From Spirochaetaceae bacterium (GTDB taxonomy: Bacteria > Spirochaetota > Spirochaetia > DSM-27196 > PWMO01), in the NCBI GenBank assembly GCA_007693945.1, contig RECP01000067.1:1-49913 (forward strand): a stretch of 49,913 nucleotides of DNA. Direction: 5' to 3'. The notes beneath the pieces were generated by a model. That model saw only the letters and a program-made list of their open reading frames with translations. It searched no databases and was not told the origin of the DNA. The translations under genes were made by a program, and so were the position numbers. Shown one piece after another: positions 7,369 to 15,821 of the stretch; the stretch's first letter is position 1; each line of letters opens with the position of its first letter.

Positions 7369-9399
7369 TCAGAACCAGTAACCCAGCAGACGCCAGTGGT
7401 AAAGCGCGACAAACAGAATCGGTACGGAGCCGAGCAGCAGCCGATCCATGATACCCTCGGGAACCGATATGGCAAAACCGGTTGCAACGCTGCGTGCACC
7501 AAGTGCCAGCACCCACAGAATCGCTGCCAGCGCGATTATCGGTAAACTGAAGACGACGTACGCAAAGCCGCCCAGACCCGGAACCCAGGCCGGCAGGCCG
7601 GGAGCCATCCCCACGAAGGCAATAGCCGGGATCGCGAGCACTCCAAACGCCGTCATCGTTGCCGCACAGACGGTGATCCCGCCGCTCTGCAGGCGCTGGC
7701 GGCGGCCGCTTTCGGGCCGCCGACGACTGAGTATGCCGATGAGACGCATCAGCGTAGTTACGACGCAGAGCACCATCGGCAACAACAGCCCGGCCAGCGC
7801 GAAATAGAGCCGCTCCCAGGGCCGAAGCTTCTCGTATGAACCATGATAGCCGGCACCGGTGAACAGATAACGTACCTCGCCGAGCGGCCCACGCACAAAC
7901 GCTATCCTGATCGACCGATCAACTGCCTCGAACAGCTGTTCGCCAAGTGGTCGAAACTCGGTAGCGCGGTCGATACCCGCAAACGGATCGTCCGATAGCG
8001 GCGTAACCAGCAGTGTGCCGGCCTGCGCGGTGGAAACACGCAGCAGCGTGGTGACCTGGACCGGCAGGCGGCTGACGTCGTGACGCGGGCGGTTCGCGAG
8101 ACTGTAGATCCCGGTGTACGGCTTGAGCGGTTCGACGGTCATGAGCTCCGGATACCCGTCGTAGGGTGCCGGGCAGTCGATCTCTGCGCAGAGTCCCTCG
8201 CCAAGCAGCCTTGCGGCATCGGTGCGCGGTGTTTTGCTGTCGCTCCCGGTCACCAGGAAAACGCCGACATCGGCCTGCGGCACCAGGATCATGCGCGACA
8301 TGACCCCCTCGGAGTCACCATCTCGGACCAGCATGCGCAAGCCGGAATGCTCCTCTTCCAGAAACCCCAGGGTAACGCCGGGCAGGCGCGGATGCACGCG
8401 GAACTGCGTTTCCAGCGCTCGCTGGACGGTGTCCCGGCTCAGAACCGTCTGGCTTGCCCGTTGTCCGTCTCGCAACAGCAGCCCCATTAGCCTGGCCGCG
8501 TCGGCGACGGTGGTGTGCAACCCGCTTGCGGGAACCAGCTGAGACCATGTTGGCTCCAGGCGGCGCAACTGTGCTCCCTGATAGCGATAGTCGGGAGCCC
8601 GCCGTTCGGCAAGCTCGGACGGCAACGGTTGCAAAAAAGTGCTGTCACTCATACCGGCCGGATCGAAGAGCCGTTGTTGCATCGCCTCGGCAAAGGACGT
8701 GCTGCTCAGCTCCTCGATAACTCCGCCCAGTACCGCGCTGGCCCAGTTGCCGTAGGTGACCATCAGGCCGGGCCTCTGAAAGGTCAGCGGGGGTGTGTCG
8801 CGCAGCAATTGGCGCAGCGGGACCAGCTGATGCGGGTCAAAGGTCTTGATTCCGACGCTGCGCGCTTCAAATCCTTCGGTGTGGCTGAAGAGATGGTTGA
8901 ACCGGATCGGGGTGCGTTCGTGGGTTGGAACACCGAACGTCCGGACATGATCGCGGACAGGTTCGTTGGGGTCTATGCCGTGTTCAGCCAGCAGTTCGGC
9001 CGCCACCAGCGCAACGGGGAGTTTGGCGACCGAGGCCGCCCGCACAATGGACCGACGAGCGTCAAACGCAACCGTCCGGGTTTCGTCGTGGTAACCGTGG
9101 GCCTTGAATACTGTCTGATCACCGTGAAACACCGCCAATCCCAGATACGGCAGCCGGTGTTCGTCCAGGATGCGTGCGACGATTACGTCGGCTACCCGCT
9201 GAGCCAGCGCCAGACGCGTGCTTGACGGATCATCGGTCTCGGCGCCCAGCGGTGTGGCCGCGTACACTGCAACGAGAAACAGCGCCGTAGCCGTCGCTGC
9301 GCGTTTCACACCAACCCTCAGGTATCTCGACCTTCCGCCGACGTAGAGCGGTACGATACGCGTTACGAGGTTCCGGTTGAAGGTTGGCGCCCGGTTCAT
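7369..9399 (-). CDS. Serine beta-lactamase-family hydrolase with C-terminal membrane domain
   Basis: This 676-residue protein has a basic start and a hydrophobic segment (ATALFLVAVYAATPLGAE) that exports a PF00144 (class C beta-lactamase/DD-peptidase) domain. The nucleophile motif S-V-A-K and the Y-G-N triad element (TYGNWAS) are both present. After about residue 480 come at least four membrane helices that are not part of a secreted beta-lactamase. The start at ATG 9399 (GGGAGG eight bases upstream) lies after the predicted promoter; the open frame extends further, but through the promoter. Similar two-part proteins are usually annotated only as serine hydrolases. A peptidase or esterase acting in the periplasm is likely; antibiotic resistance is not implied. 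Confidence 0.82.
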   Translation of the reverse strand: MNRAPTFNRNLVTRIVPLYVGGRSRYLRVGVKRAATATALFLVAVYAATPLGAETDDPSSTRLALAQRVADVIVARILDEHRLPYLGLAVFHGDQTVFKAHGYHDETRTVAFDARRSIVRAASVAKLPVALVAAELLAEHGIDPNEPVRDHVRTFGVPTHERTPIRFNHLFSHTEGFEARSVGIKTFDPHQLVPLRQLLRDTPPLTFQRPGLMVTYGNWASAVLGGVIEELSSTSFAEAMQQRLFDPAGMSDSTFLQPLPSELAERRAPDYRYQGAQLRRLEPTWSQLVPASGLHTTVADAARLMGLLLRDGQRASQTVLSRDTVQRALETQFRVHPRLPGVTLGFLEEEHSGLRMLVRDGDSEGVMSRMILVPQADVGVFLVTGSDSKTPRTDAARLLGEGLCAEIDCPAPYDGYPELMTVEPLKPYTGIYSLANRPRHDVSRLPVQVTTLLRVSTAQAGTLLVTPLSDDPFAGIDRATEFRPLGEQLFEAVDRSIRIAFVRGPLGEVRYLFTGAGYHGSYEKLRPWERLYFALAGLLLPMVLCVVTTLMRLIGILSRRRPESGRRQRLQSGGITVCAATMTAFGVLAIPAIAFVGMAPGLPAWVPGLGGFAYVVFSLPIIALAAILWVLALGARSVATGFAISVPEGIMDRLLLGSVPILFVALYHWRLLGYWF

Positions 9400-9445
9400 G
9401 ACGGCGGCCTCCCAGCCACGTTGTTTGGTGCCGTAACAGGATGCT

Positions 9446-9474
9446 ATTGTAGCGTAGATCGCAGGTTTGGCGAA
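9446..9474 (-). promoter_or_regulatory. Predicted promoter of the beta-lactamase-like gene
   Basis: On the minus strand TTCGCC (9474-9469) and TACAAT (9451-9446) are 17 bp apart. The -35 region overlaps that of the divergent MFS promoter, so the two may compete for polymerase. Confidence 0.6.
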
Positions 9475-9495
9475 TAGGCGGTCTGGTTGTATAGT
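9467..9495 (+). promoter_or_regulatory. Predicted promoter of the MFS transporter gene
   Basis: TTGGCG (9467-9472), a 17 bp spacer and TATAGT (9490-9495). The ATG at 9505 is only 9 nt after the -10 box, so the transcript would be nearly leaderless although GGAGGGAG happens to lie in between. Confidence 0.6.
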
Positions 9496-9504
9496 GGAGG
9501 GAGT

Positions 9505-10842
9505 ATGCCGCAACAAGACGCAAACGTGCCGCCACGGTTCTATCGAATCACGTTCATGATCGGGCTTGGGTTCTTCACCATGGGGCTGATGGACCCGCTG
9601 TACGACAACTACGTTCCGGTGTTTCTGAATCAGTATCTTGATTCGCGGGCACTGATCGGCGTGATTATGACCTTTGACAATATACTGGCACTGTCGCTGA
9701 TTCCGCTCGTGACCGCACTCAGTGACCGTACACGCACGCGTATTGGCCGCAGGATGCCCTACATCCTGCTGACGCTGCCGCTGAGTGCAGTGGTCTTCTT
9801 CTGGCTTCCGAGCGCCGGAATGGCGTCTCTGGCGGCGCTGATCGGGGCAATCGTGCTGCTGAACCTTTTCAAGCAGTCAGCGCGTGGACCGGTTGTGGCG
9901 CTGATGCCCGACACCATTCCCGGTGAGTACCGCAGCGAGGCCAACGGCGTGATCAACACGATGGGCGGAATTGCCGCTATCGTGGGCACAATCGCACTGG
10001 CACCGCTGATGGATCTCAGGCTTGAGTTGCCTTTGCTGGGCGATACGTCGCGACGGCTGCCGTTTATGATCGCCGCGCTGCTGATTATGATCGCCACGCC
10101 GGCACTGTTTATCACCGTCAAGGAACGCAACACGCGCGAGGACGCACCAGCGCGTGAACCGGTTCTGCGTTCGTTGAAGCTGGTGTTTACGTCGAAGGAC
10201 AAGAGCGCGGTGTACGTGTTGCTGGCGTTACTGCTCTGGTTTTCGGCCTACTGGGGGATGCGTCCTTTCATGACCCTTTACACCATTGAGCACCTGGGCC
10301 TGAGCGAGGGACTGGCCGGTTTCTCAACCGGTATGGTCGCGGTAGCCTACGCGTTGTCCGCTATCCCCAGTGGTATCGTGGCGCATCGCATCGGCCGCAA
10401 ACGTACGATTCGATTCTCACTGGCGGCGCTCTCGTTGCTGTCGGCGCTGATGTTCACTCACGAGCTATGGACGCTGTCGTTGGGCTCATCACAGACGTTC
10501 GCCGTTGGTACCTTCTGGGCGCTGCTGTTCGGTTTCGGCGTCTTCTGGGCGTCGGTGATCACCAACAGTTTTCCCATGCTGTGGCAGATGGCGGAGTATG
10601 ATAATATGGGCATCTACACCGGGCTCTACTATACCTTTTCGCAGACGGCTGCGATTGTGGCCCCCCCGACTACCGGAGTGGTGGTAGATCTGTTCGGTTT
10701 GCGCGCCATATTCGGTGTTGCGGCGGTGGTCATGGTAGGCGCGTTTGCGGTGATCAGACACGCCAGCGGCGGGGAGCCTCAGGCCACGGAATCCACCCAC
10801 CCGGCACCGTCCACCGATTCAGGCAAGCAGACGGATACGTGA
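9505..10842 (+). CDS. MFS transporter, SLC45/GPH-like
   Basis: This 445-residue major facilitator has about twelve predicted helices. The loop between helices 2 and 3 carries DRTRTRIGRRMPYILL, the D-R-x-x-x-R-x-G-R-R/K pattern of the sugar-transporting GPH and SLC45-like groups, and the second half repeats it as HRIGRKRTIR. This favours a sugar or glycoside as substrate, but nothing in the neighbourhood identifies it. ATG 9505 is chosen over an in-frame TTG at 9487 that overlaps the promoter. Its last 24 bp overlap the convergent metallophosphoesterase gene. Confidence 0.85.
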   Translation: MPQQDANVPPRFYRITFMIGLGFFTMGLMDPLYDNYVPVFLNQYLDSRALIGVIMTFDNILALSLIPLVTALSDRTRTRIGRRMPYILLTLPLSAVVFFWLPSAGMASLAALIGAIVLLNLFKQSARGPVVALMPDTIPGEYRSEANGVINTMGGIAAIVGTIALAPLMDLRLELPLLGDTSRRLPFMIAALLIMIATPALFITVKERNTREDAPAREPVLRSLKLVFTSKDKSAVYVLLALLLWFSAYWGMRPFMTLYTIEHLGLSEGLAGFSTGMVAVAYALSAIPSGIVAHRIGRKRTIRFSLAALSLLSALMFTHELWTLSLGSSQTFAVGTFWALLFGFGVFWASVITNSFPMLWQMAEYDNMGIYTGLYYTFSQTAAIVAPPTTGVVVDLFGLRAIFGVAAVVMVGAFAVIRHASGGEPQATESTHPAPSTDSGKQTDT

Positions 10843-11883
10843 GAAGATGTAGTCCAGACTGTCGTGCTTGAGCACGACGCGATAGAATGGGTCGGCACCG
10901 AGCTGTTCGGCGCCGTACCGTCGATAGCGCAGGTAGCGTTGGCTGCGGTGGCTGTCAAACCAGTAGACCAGTTTCATCTCCCCGGCCTCGATTTCGAGGC
11001 AGGTCATACCGTGCTTGCCGAGTACACAGCCGGAATTGAACACGCAGGGTACCAGCAGAGCAGCGTCGTAGAGACTCTCCTCGCGTTCCTGGTGATCGGG
11101 ATCAGCCAGCAGGCTGCGCAGGTCTTCCTTGAGCCCACGTATGCGCTCTTCAATCTCGACTTGCCTCTGCCCTTGAGCATCCGAGTAATCACGGCACAGC
11201 GACTCGATCTCGAACTTTATCGAGTCGCTCTTGTTCATGCTCTCGAACAGTGGCCTATGGGTGTGGCCGACAATCGAGAGGATCTTCCTGGCTGCCGAGA
11301 AGCGGTAGACTCGCCTCTCCATTGCGAAGCGTTTACGTGAATCGTGGCTGATGGTGTAGTTGCGGATGCGCAACGGATTTGCGATAAGGCGCAGTGCCAG
11401 ATCAATCCAGCGAATATGACGCGAGTAGAAGAGCGAAGTCTGGTGCCCGTGGACTACGAAGATCGTGTTGCCTTTGTAGGTGAACCGCAGCGCTTCCTGG
11501 ATACCAAAGCGCTCGTCATGGCTCTCCATCAGCTCGAGATCGTGGTTGCCCACCAGGCGATGAAGTGTGCCACGCCGCTGGAAGCGGTTGAACAGCTCGT
11601 AGGTAGTACTCCAGCGGTGCATGATGCCCGGCAACGAGAAGCGTGCGAGTTCCTCAACGTCGCCGTTCAGGATCAGATCGAAGTCGCCGGGGAGATAGTG
11701 GTTTGCCAGGGAAGCGTTGAAAAGCGCCGAATTGTGCAGAAAACCATCGGCTCTGCCACCGTTGCCCATGTGCAAATCGGCAAAAACAACGTAGCGGCGC
11801 TCAGGATCCAGCGGCTGTGACTCTGTCTGCTCGAAAACCCGCTGAAGGTTCTCAAAGGCAAACTCTTCTTTCTTGCCCCTCAT
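10819..11883 (-). CDS. Calcineurin-like metallophosphoesterase
   Basis: All five blocks of the calcineurin-like fold are present in order: DLHMG (D-x-H), NGDVEE (GD), VGNHDLE (GNHD), VHGHQT and VGHTHRP (GHTH). The 354-residue protein has extra C-terminal helices with a charged linker (about residues 215-265) that could be a coiled coil. The family includes UDP-2,3-diacylglucosamine hydrolases and phosphodiesterases, and the substrate cannot be read from sequence. There is no signal peptide. It has its own promoter and ends convergently inside the MFS gene. Confidence 0.85.
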   Translation of the reverse strand: MRGKKEEFAFENLQRVFEQTESQPLDPERRYVVFADLHMGNGGRADGFLHNSALFNASLANHYLPGDFDLILNGDVEELARFSLPGIMHRWSTTYELFNRFQRRGTLHRLVGNHDLELMESHDERFGIQEALRFTYKGNTIFVVHGHQTSLFYSRHIRWIDLALRLIANPLRIRNYTISHDSRKRFAMERRVYRFSAARKILSIVGHTHRPLFESMNKSDSIKFEIESLCRDYSDAQGQRQVEIEERIRGLKEDLRSLLADPDHQEREESLYDAALLVPCVFNSGCVLGKHGMTCLEIEAGEMKLVYWFDSHRSQRYLRYRRYGAEQLGADPFYRVVLKHDSLDYIFSRIRLLA

Positions 11884-11892
11884 GTATTTCCA

Positions 11893-11921
11893 ATAATAAG
11901 AGAAACGAGTCGTGTCAGCAA
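11893..11921 (-). promoter_or_regulatory. Predicted promoter of the metallophosphoesterase gene
   Basis: On the minus strand TTGCTG (11921-11916), a 17 bp spacer and TATTAT (11898-11893). The ATG at 11883 is 9 nt past the -10 and lacks a Shine-Dalgarno sequence, suggesting a leaderless or nearly leaderless transcript. Confidence 0.55.
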
Positions 11922-11951
11922 GCGCGCGGTTCCCGTGTCGTGGGCGGCGCG

Positions 11952-11994
11952 AAAAAAAGGCCGCAGAAACGACACAACGTCTGCTTCTGCGGCC
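11952..11994 (-). terminator. Rho-independent terminator of the ferredoxin gene
   Basis: Ten-base inverted repeats GGCCGCAGAA/TTCTGCGGCC (11959-11968 and 11985-11994) are followed on the minus strand by seven U (A-run at 11952-11958). It is the best-formed terminator in this part of the window. Confidence 0.9.
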
Positions 11995-12036
11995 GTCTGT
12001 GCAGTGAGCTCCCTGTCGGGATGCTCATATTTCTGA

Positions 12037-12222
12037 TCAGCTGACGATGATCGCGTCCACCGGGCAATCGGCGGCAGCCTCCTCGACCGCATCTTCAAAC
12101 TCCGCGGGCACGTCCGGAGTGATGACTTCGGCTACTTCATCGCCCATCTCGAAGACCTCCGGGACCTGGCCGGTGCATAGCTCGCAAGCAGTACACAGAT
12201 CAGCATCGATCTTGACTTTCAT
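12037..12222 (-). CDS. Small single-[4Fe-4S] ferredoxin
   Basis: This 61-residue cytoplasmic electron carrier has C-x2-C-x2-C near the N-terminus (CTACELC) and the distal Cys-Pro (DCPVDA), giving four ligands for one [4Fe-4S] cluster. Compared with the Desulfovibrio gigas type, the fourth cysteine of the first motif (Val here) and its disulfide partner are both absent. The start at ATG 12222 has GAGGAG six bases upstream. It is a monocistronic gene with its own strong terminator. A ferredoxin is the natural electron partner of the Rnf complex encoded 6 kb away; that pairing is inferred. Confidence 0.88.
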   Translation of the reverse strand: MKVKIDADLCTACELCTGQVPEVFEMGDEVAEVITPDVPAEFEDAVEEAAADCPVDAIIVS

Positions 12223-12308
12223 AGCACGCTCCTCGTTCATGGCTTGAGAACCACGGTATGTGTTGGTATCGCCCTCAGTCTACGTGAAGACCGGAGCGTT
12301 GTCAAGAA

Positions 12309-12337
12309 AAGACAGGACTCCGCAATTCGGATACAAT
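12309..12337 (+). promoter_or_regulatory. Predicted promoter of the VTT-domain gene
   Basis: AAGACA (12309-12314), a 17 bp spacer and TACAAT (12332-12337). The ATG at 12344 is only 6 nt downstream, so the mRNA is predicted to be leaderless. Confidence 0.5.
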
Positions 12338-12343
12338 CGGGCA

Positions 12344-12964
12344 ATGCCGGGAGACGGTGGGAGAGACCAGGTGGACGTACCAAACGACAAGAACTACCCG
12401 CGGGATTATCCGGTAATCGAAGCATGGAAGCTTGCGGTGCGCTCGATCGTGCTGCTTTTCCTGTTGCTGGGAGTCGCGCTTCTGTTCATACTGCTGGGCG
12501 TGCCTCTCGAGCGGTTTGCCAGGCGCGCCGCGGACAGGGCCGGATACATCGGTGTGTTTCTCTTCGTCTGGTTTGTAGACACATTTATCGTCCCCGCCTC
12601 GCTCGATCTGCTCTTTCCGGTCACGTTGAACTGGAGCCCGATACCGTTACTCGGCACCATGAGCGTGGCGTCGATTCTCGGCGGCCTTTCGGGCTACGGA
12701 ATCGGGCGCAATCTGTACCGGCTGCGATACGTGCAGCGTACCGTTGCCGGCTACCGTCACCGCGCCGAGCACATCATCGTCCGCTACGGTCTCTGGGGCG
12801 TGGTGTTGGCGGGGGTGTCACCAATTCCGTTCTCAACCGTATCGTGGATCGCCGGTATGATGCGTATGCCGCCGGCGCACTACCTTCTGGGGGCACTCTC
12901 GCGCGTGCCTCGAATCGTTGCCTACTGGGCGCTCCTGCGCGCCGGGGTGCTGCTGTTGACGTAG
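12344..12964 (+). CDS. YqaA/DedA-like VTT-domain membrane protein
   Basis: The 206-residue protein has a short polar N-terminus, an anchor helix (about residues 35-57) and the SNARE-associated/VTT (DedA, YqaA) core. The core contains the motif GGLSGYGIGR and the second-half motif GVSPIPFSTVSWIAG with its membrane-embedded prolines. DedA-type proteins flip lipid carriers or phospholipids or affect membrane potential; the specific role here is unknown. The start is uncertain: ATG 12344 would be leaderless from the promoter just upstream, while GTG 12371 has GGGAG seven bases before it. Confidence 0.78.
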   Translation: MPGDGGRDQVDVPNDKNYPRDYPVIEAWKLAVRSIVLLFLLLGVALLFILLGVPLERFARRAADRAGYIGVFLFVWFVDTFIVPASLDLLFPVTLNWSPIPLLGTMSVASILGGLSGYGIGRNLYRLRYVQRTVAGYRHRAEHIIVRYGLWGVVLAGVSPIPFSTVSWIAGMMRMPPAHYLLGALSRVPRIVAYWALLRAGVLLLT

Positions 12965-12966
12965 GC

Positions 12967-12987
12967 AGTGGTGCCGAAATTGTTGTT
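12967..12987. repeat. Solo end of the 100-bp inverted-repeat element family
   Basis: This 21-bp stretch matches the terminal repeat of the element at 48057-48156 at 19 of 21 positions (core TGGTGCCGAAA). It lies 2 bp after the stop codon of the VTT gene and has no partner end nearby, so it is either a remnant or a site the same mobility system recognises. Confidence 0.7.
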
Positions 12988-13011
12988 GAGGTGCCTCCGG
13001 CATGCGTGCGG

Positions 13012-13881
13012 CTACTGCGGTCGGGTGCCGGCGAAGTCGTAGAGCGTCGCTATCTCGCGCGCCCAGAGGTCCGGGTCGATCGTTTCCAGAATCAGCGGCA
13101 TGTCGTCCAGGCGCGGATCCTGCATCATGAAGCGGAACGCGTCTATCCCGATTGTGCCCTCGCCAAGGCTGTGATGGCGATCCTTTCGGCTGCCGAACTC
13201 CACCTTGGCGTCATTCAGATGTACCCCGCTGAGGAAACCTAAGCCGATGGTATGGTCAAACTCCTCCATCATTGCGTTCCAGCCATCCCGCGAACGTATA
13301 TCGTAGCCGGCGGCAAAGACGTGACAGGTATCAATGCAGACTCCAACCCGCGACTGGTTTTCAACCTGGGCAATGATGTCTGCGATCTGGCCGAAGCGAT
13401 AGCCGACGTTGGATCCCTGGCCGGCGGTTGTTTCGATGATCAGGCTTGCACCGGCGGCCGGACCGTCAGCGGTTGCGTTCAGGATTGCGTTTATGCCGTG
13501 CGCAATTGTTTCGATGCATTCCTGCTCGCTGCTCAGGTTCAGGTGGGCACCCGGGTGAAAATTGAGTCCCGGTAGTCCGAGTTGTCCCGCCCGCAGCAGC
13601 TCATCCTCGAGCGCAGCCAGGCTCTTCTGGCGTGTCTCGTCCTTCGGACTGCCAATATTGATCAGATAGCTGTCATGCGGCAGCACAAACCGTGAATCAA
13701 TGCCGCTTTGCTCGAGATTGCGGCTAAACTGCTTGATGCTCTCTGCTGTCAGCGGTTTGGCTTTCCACTGCCGCTGGTTCTTGGTAAAAAGGGCAAATGC
13801 GTGCGCACCGATCTCGTGTGCGTTGAGGGGCGCTTTCTCGACACCGCCGGATGCGCTGACATGGGCACCAATGTACTTCAT
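13012..13881 (-). CDS. nfo: Endonuclease IV (AP endonuclease)
   Basis: Endonuclease IV cleaves DNA 5' of abasic sites in base-excision repair, using three zinc ions. The 289-residue TIM barrel begins MKYIGAHVSASGGVEKA. It contains the zinc-ligand segments NFHPGAH, IIETTAGQG, CIDTCHVFAAGYD, GVHLNDAK and HHSLGEG, the full Nfo signature set. The start at ATG 13881 has GGAGAG upstream; the longer open frame adds 21 non-homologous residues. It is convergent with the VTT-domain gene. Confidence 0.95.
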   Translation of the reverse strand: MKYIGAHVSASGGVEKAPLNAHEIGAHAFALFTKNQRQWKAKPLTAESIKQFSRNLEQSGIDSRFVLPHDSYLINIGSPKDETRQKSLAALEDELLRAGQLGLPGLNFHPGAHLNLSSEQECIETIAHGINAILNATADGPAAGASLIIETTAGQGSNVGYRFGQIADIIAQVENQSRVGVCIDTCHVFAAGYDIRSRDGWNAMMEEFDHTIGLGFLSGVHLNDAKVEFGSRKDRHHSLGEGTIGIDAFRFMMQDPRLDDMPLILETIDPDLWAREIATLYDFAGTRPQ

Positions 13882-14106
13882 TGCGACTCTCTCCACTTCT
13901 CGCTGATCAACCGTCCTGTGCCGCGCGGCGCGAATGATCCGCAACGCCGGCGGATTGGCGGGTGCAGTGTAGCCTATTGCGCCGGATCTGCGTAGTACAT
14001 GATCTGACGGGCGTTCTGCCGGACAGTTTCGAGCTGCGTCACCGCCGCGCGGAATTAGCAGTTATCTGCATAGACGTTTATCAGTATATTCTGCGCGGGG
14101 GTATGC

Positions 14107-14865
14107 ATGAGAGTTACACTAATCTATTTACGGCGCATGCCGGTGGTTTTGTGCCTGCTGGTGATTCTGCCGCTGTCGCTGTTCGCGCGAGGCTCATCTG
14201 ACTCCGCCCAGGCCGACCAGCCGGCCCCGGCGGGCAACGCGATCGAGGAAGGCGCTGAATCGGTGCAGCAGCCTTCGGGGATCAACCCGCCGTTGGATGT
14301 TGAGTATCTCGATGAGGTAACCGCATTGCGGCAGGGGTATGCAGTCGCGACCTTTGCCGGAGGCTGTTTCTGGTGCATGGAAGGTCCGTATGACGTACTC
14401 GAGGGCGTGATTTCGACAACTCCGGGTTACTCGGGGGGCCACGTGATCAACCCGCGCTACGAGGAGGTCGTGTCAGGAACTACCGGTCACACCGAGGTGG
14501 TGCAGGTAGTCTTTGATCCGCAGGTGATCAGCTACGAGCAACTGCTGGAAGTGTTCTGGGTCAACATTGATCCGCTCGATGCCGGGGGGCAGTTCTGTGA
14601 CCGCGGCAGCCAGTACCGCAGCGAGATCTTCTACCACGACGAGCATCAGCGCACTGCCGCACTGGCGAGCAGGCAGATGATCGACGAGGCGGGAATCCTG
14701 CCCGCACCGATTGTCACCGAGGTGACCGCCCTGGATGTGTTCTATCCGGCTGAACAGTATCACCATGACTACTACCGTCGAAATCCGATACGATACCGGT
14801 TCTATCGGACGGCCTGTGGCCGCGATGCGCGACTGGCTCAGCTGTGGGGAGAAAGGGTCCGCTAA
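14107..14865 (+). CDS. msrA: Exported peptide-methionine (S)-S-oxide reductase
   Basis: MsrA repairs methionine sulfoxide in proteins. The catalytic motif GCFWC (cysteine in FAGGCFWCMEG) and the conserved GYSGG, GHTEVV, DAGGQFCDRGSQYRS and HHDYY segments are all present. Unlike the cytoplasmic enzyme, it carries an N-terminal signal peptide ending in LFARGSS, a spirochaete-style export signal, plus a linker of about 50 residues rich in Ala, Gln and Glu. It is therefore predicted to act outside the cytoplasm. Its last 152 bp are overlapped on the opposite strand by the 3' end of the rarD-like gene. Confidence 0.93.
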   Translation: MRVTLIYLRRMPVVLCLLVILPLSLFARGSSDSAQADQPAPAGNAIEEGAESVQQPSGINPPLDVEYLDEVTALRQGYAVATFAGGCFWCMEGPYDVLEGVISTTPGYSGGHVINPRYEEVVSGTTGHTEVVQVVFDPQVISYEQLLEVFWVNIDPLDAGGQFCDRGSQYRSEIFYHDEHQRTAALASRQMIDEAGILPAPIVTEVTALDVFYPAEQYHHDYYRRNPIRYRFYRTACGRDARLAQLWGERVR

Positions 14866-15757
14866 GCGCGGTATCAATGCGCCGCATCAGCCTGGTGTGT
14901 GACAGGGAGTAGATCGCCAGCCCGGTCCAGATCAGGCCGAAACTGACGGCGTGAACGGGCGTGAACGGCTCGCCGAACAGCGCAACACCGAGCAGAAACA
15001 TGAGGGTGGGTGCTATGTACTGGATGAAGCCGACCCGCGCCAACGGTATGCGCTGAGCACCCTTGGCGAAAAGGTAGAGCGGTATCGCACTGACCGCGCC
15101 GGCACCGAGCAGCAGCGCGTCGACCGCCGGGCCGGTGCGGCCCAGTGCGCCGCTGCCCCGGATCACTCCGTGTATGATGTAGCCCGCAGCTATCGGAGTC
15201 AGAACCAGTGTCTCGATCGCCAGTGCGGTCATCGCATCGATGATCACCGTCTTTTTGACCAGGCCGTAGAACCCGAATGAGCCCATGAGAATCAGGGCGA
15301 TCCACGGTACCACGCCGTGCCCCAAGGTGATGACAACCACTCCGGCCGCTGCAAACAGCACTGCGACCCGTTGTGATGCGGTCAGACGCTCCCGCAGAAA
15401 CACTCTTCCCAGCAAGATACTGAACAGCGGATTGATGTAGTAACCCATACTGACTTGCAGCACACGCCCGCTGTTTACGGCCAGAATGTAGGTGAACCAG
15501 TTAATCCCGAGCAGCAGTCCGGTAGTCAGCACCGCGCGTCGCAGCGCAGGGACGGCCAGCGTACCGAGGAAACCGCGTTTCCCGAGCGCCAGAAGCACCA
15601 GCGACGCGAACACACACGACCACAATGTTCGATGCGCCAGGATCTCATGCGCCGGAATGCTGTCCAGCGGCCGCCAGTAAAGCGGCAGCAGTCCCCAGAG
15701 GGTGAACGCCGCGATCGCGTAGAGTGTTCCGTATCGATGTGCTGCGTTACGGGCCAT
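14714..15757 (-). CDS. RarD/EamA-family permease (DMT superfamily)
   Basis: The 347-residue protein is predicted to have ten helices and matches RarD-type transporters (YAIAAFTLWGLLPLYW at the start, E-x-x-x-H-R, GYYINPL in the middle, IQYIAPTLMFLLGV late). The normal protein ends near SHTRLMRR; here about 45 extra hydrophilic residues are read through the antisense strand of msrA. The start at ATG 15757 is 12 nt after a TATACT box (15775-15770). RarD was named for chloramphenicol sensitivity, and relatives move amino acids or drugs; the substrate here is unknown. Confidence 0.85.
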   Translation of the reverse strand: MARNAAHRYGTLYAIAAFTLWGLLPLYWRPLDSIPAHEILAHRTLWSCVFASLVLLALGKRGFLGTLAVPALRRAVLTTGLLLGINWFTYILAVNSGRVLQVSMGYYINPLFSILLGRVFLRERLTASQRVAVLFAAAGVVVITLGHGVVPWIALILMGSFGFYGLVKKTVIIDAMTALAIETLVLTPIAAGYIIHGVIRGSGALGRTGPAVDALLLGAGAVSAIPLYLFAKGAQRIPLARVGFIQYIAPTLMFLLGVALFGEPFTPVHAVSFGLIWTGLAIYSLSHTRLMRRIDTALSGPFLPTAEPVAHRGHRPSDRTGIVSDFDGSSHGDTVQPDRTHPGRSPR

Positions 15758-15781
15758 CGTGCGGGTCGCAGTATAGCACGG

Positions 15782-15810
15782 TCGACACGCATCAACCATA
15801 AGGCTACACT
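15782..15810 (+). promoter_or_regulatory. Predicted promoter of the DUF2877 gene
   Basis: TCGACA (15782-15787), a 17 bp spacer and TACACT (15805-15810). It overlaps the divergent rarD promoter region (-10 TATACT at 15775-15770). The ATG at 15822 is 11 nt past the -10 with no Shine-Dalgarno sequence. Confidence 0.55.
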
Positions 15811-15821
15811 CGAACGCGGTC

